Source of the DNA: Streptomyces sp. D2-8
GTDB taxonomy: Bacteria > Actinomycetota > Actinomycetes > Streptomycetales > Streptomycetaceae
Assembly: GCF_023184515.1 (NCBI RefSeq)
Contig: NZ_JAAHBP010000010.1
Location: 48,075-112,074 of the forward strand
Reading direction: 5' to 3'
Length of the DNA: 64,000 bases
Shown: piece after piece, positions 63,833-64,000 of the stretch
Position numbering within the stretch: the stretch's first letter is position 1
Layout of the letters: each line of letters begins with the position of its first letter
Made by a program: the position numbers and the translations under genes
The notes under the pieces: model-generated
Databases searched by the model: none
Told to the model about the DNA's origin: nothing
What the model saw: only the letters and a program-made list of their open reading frames with translations

Positions 63833-64000
63833 TCAGCCGTCGACCTCGTACCGCCCGACCTCCAGGAAGTACCGCAGCTCTTCCGGAGTGCCGTCGATGG
63901 CGTCCTCGGCGGCCGCGCGCAGTGCCGCGCTGATGGTCGGGTCGGCGAGGATGCGGGCGATGGCGACGCGGTCGTCCTCGGCCTGGGCGAGGCGGTAGCC
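63833..64000 (-). CDS. ALF-repeat-type protein, C-terminal part
   Basis: Partial gene running off the right edge. The 55 visible residues, RVAIARILADPTISAALRAA then EDAIDGTPEELRYFLEVGRYEVDG, have the short helix pattern of actinobacterial ALF (short-repeat helical) proteins, where DPTVSAAVRAAA and GTPEDLRYFL recur. These are usually secreted repeat proteins or conserved helical scaffolds of unknown role. The N-terminus and any signal peptide are outside the window, so the full architecture cannot be judged. Confidence 0.62.
   Translation of the reverse strand, partial: GYRLAQAEDDRVAIARILADPTISAALRAAAEDAIDGTPEELRYFLEVGRYEVDG

Overview
The window is high-GC actinobacterial chromosome and almost certainly Streptomyces: strong third-position GC, many GTG and TTG starts, leaderless promoters, a class-E type LAETG sorting signal, and a gene order (glpD, Ser/Thr kinase cluster, succinic-semialdehyde-type dehydrogenase, GMC oxidoreductase, guaA, paired NlpC/P60 genes, pcrA, icmB, sucCD, purNH) that I recognise from Streptomyces core chromosomes. 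No CRISPR array, tRNA, rRNA or intact insertion sequence was seen.

Layout. 1-2.4 kb: the 3' end of glpD and a divergent secreted serine hydrolase. 2.6-14.4 kb: six tandem PASTA-less membrane Ser/Thr kinase genes. Four have intact catalytic motifs; the second and sixth have lost key catalytic residues, and the second also carries a huge insertion in its activation segment. 14.6-18.1 kb: aldehyde dehydrogenase and GMC oxidoreductase. 18.2-20.6 kb: a LAETG surface protein and a membrane-anchored protein with a leaderless promoter. 21.0-23.3 kb: chorismate mutase behind a Phe/Tyr-codon leader peptide and terminator hairpin (an apparent attenuator), divergent from guaA. 23.3-27.9 kb: flavin split-barrel, class II aldolase, DUF4429/SHOCT, membrane and DoxX proteins. 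27.9-31.7 kb: a PspC-domain protein divergent from a PspC-domain sensor kinase and its LuxR-type regulator. 31.7-38.4 kb: two NlpC/P60 cell-wall hydrolases, the second behind a c-di-AMP (ydaO) riboswitch; between them lie membrane proteins, a truncated ABC ATPase and a three-gene overlapping membrane operon that look accessory. 38.6-44.7 kb: PcrA/UvrD helicase, M23 peptidase, lipase and icmB.

44.9-53.2 kb is the most interesting part. Two divergent operons, DUF5691 plus SWIM zinc-finger on one side and MoxR AAA ATPase, DUF5682, a 48-aa ORF and a VWA protein on the other, meet at a 146-bp intergenic region. Both outward promoters carry the TTGTCAGTG-N8-TANNNT element of PafBC-type, LexA-independent DNA-damage promoters, and the pcrA gene 10 kb away carries the same element. 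I infer a DNA-damage-induced AAA/VWA chaperone-like system of unknown target.

53.4-64 kb: a Pro/His-rich secreted protein, sucCD, a membrane-anchored HTH/sigma-like protein, two membrane proteins, purN-purH and the 3' end of a likely ALF-repeat protein. Start codons were chosen from ribosome binding sites, promoter spacing and family N-termini; alternatives are noted.
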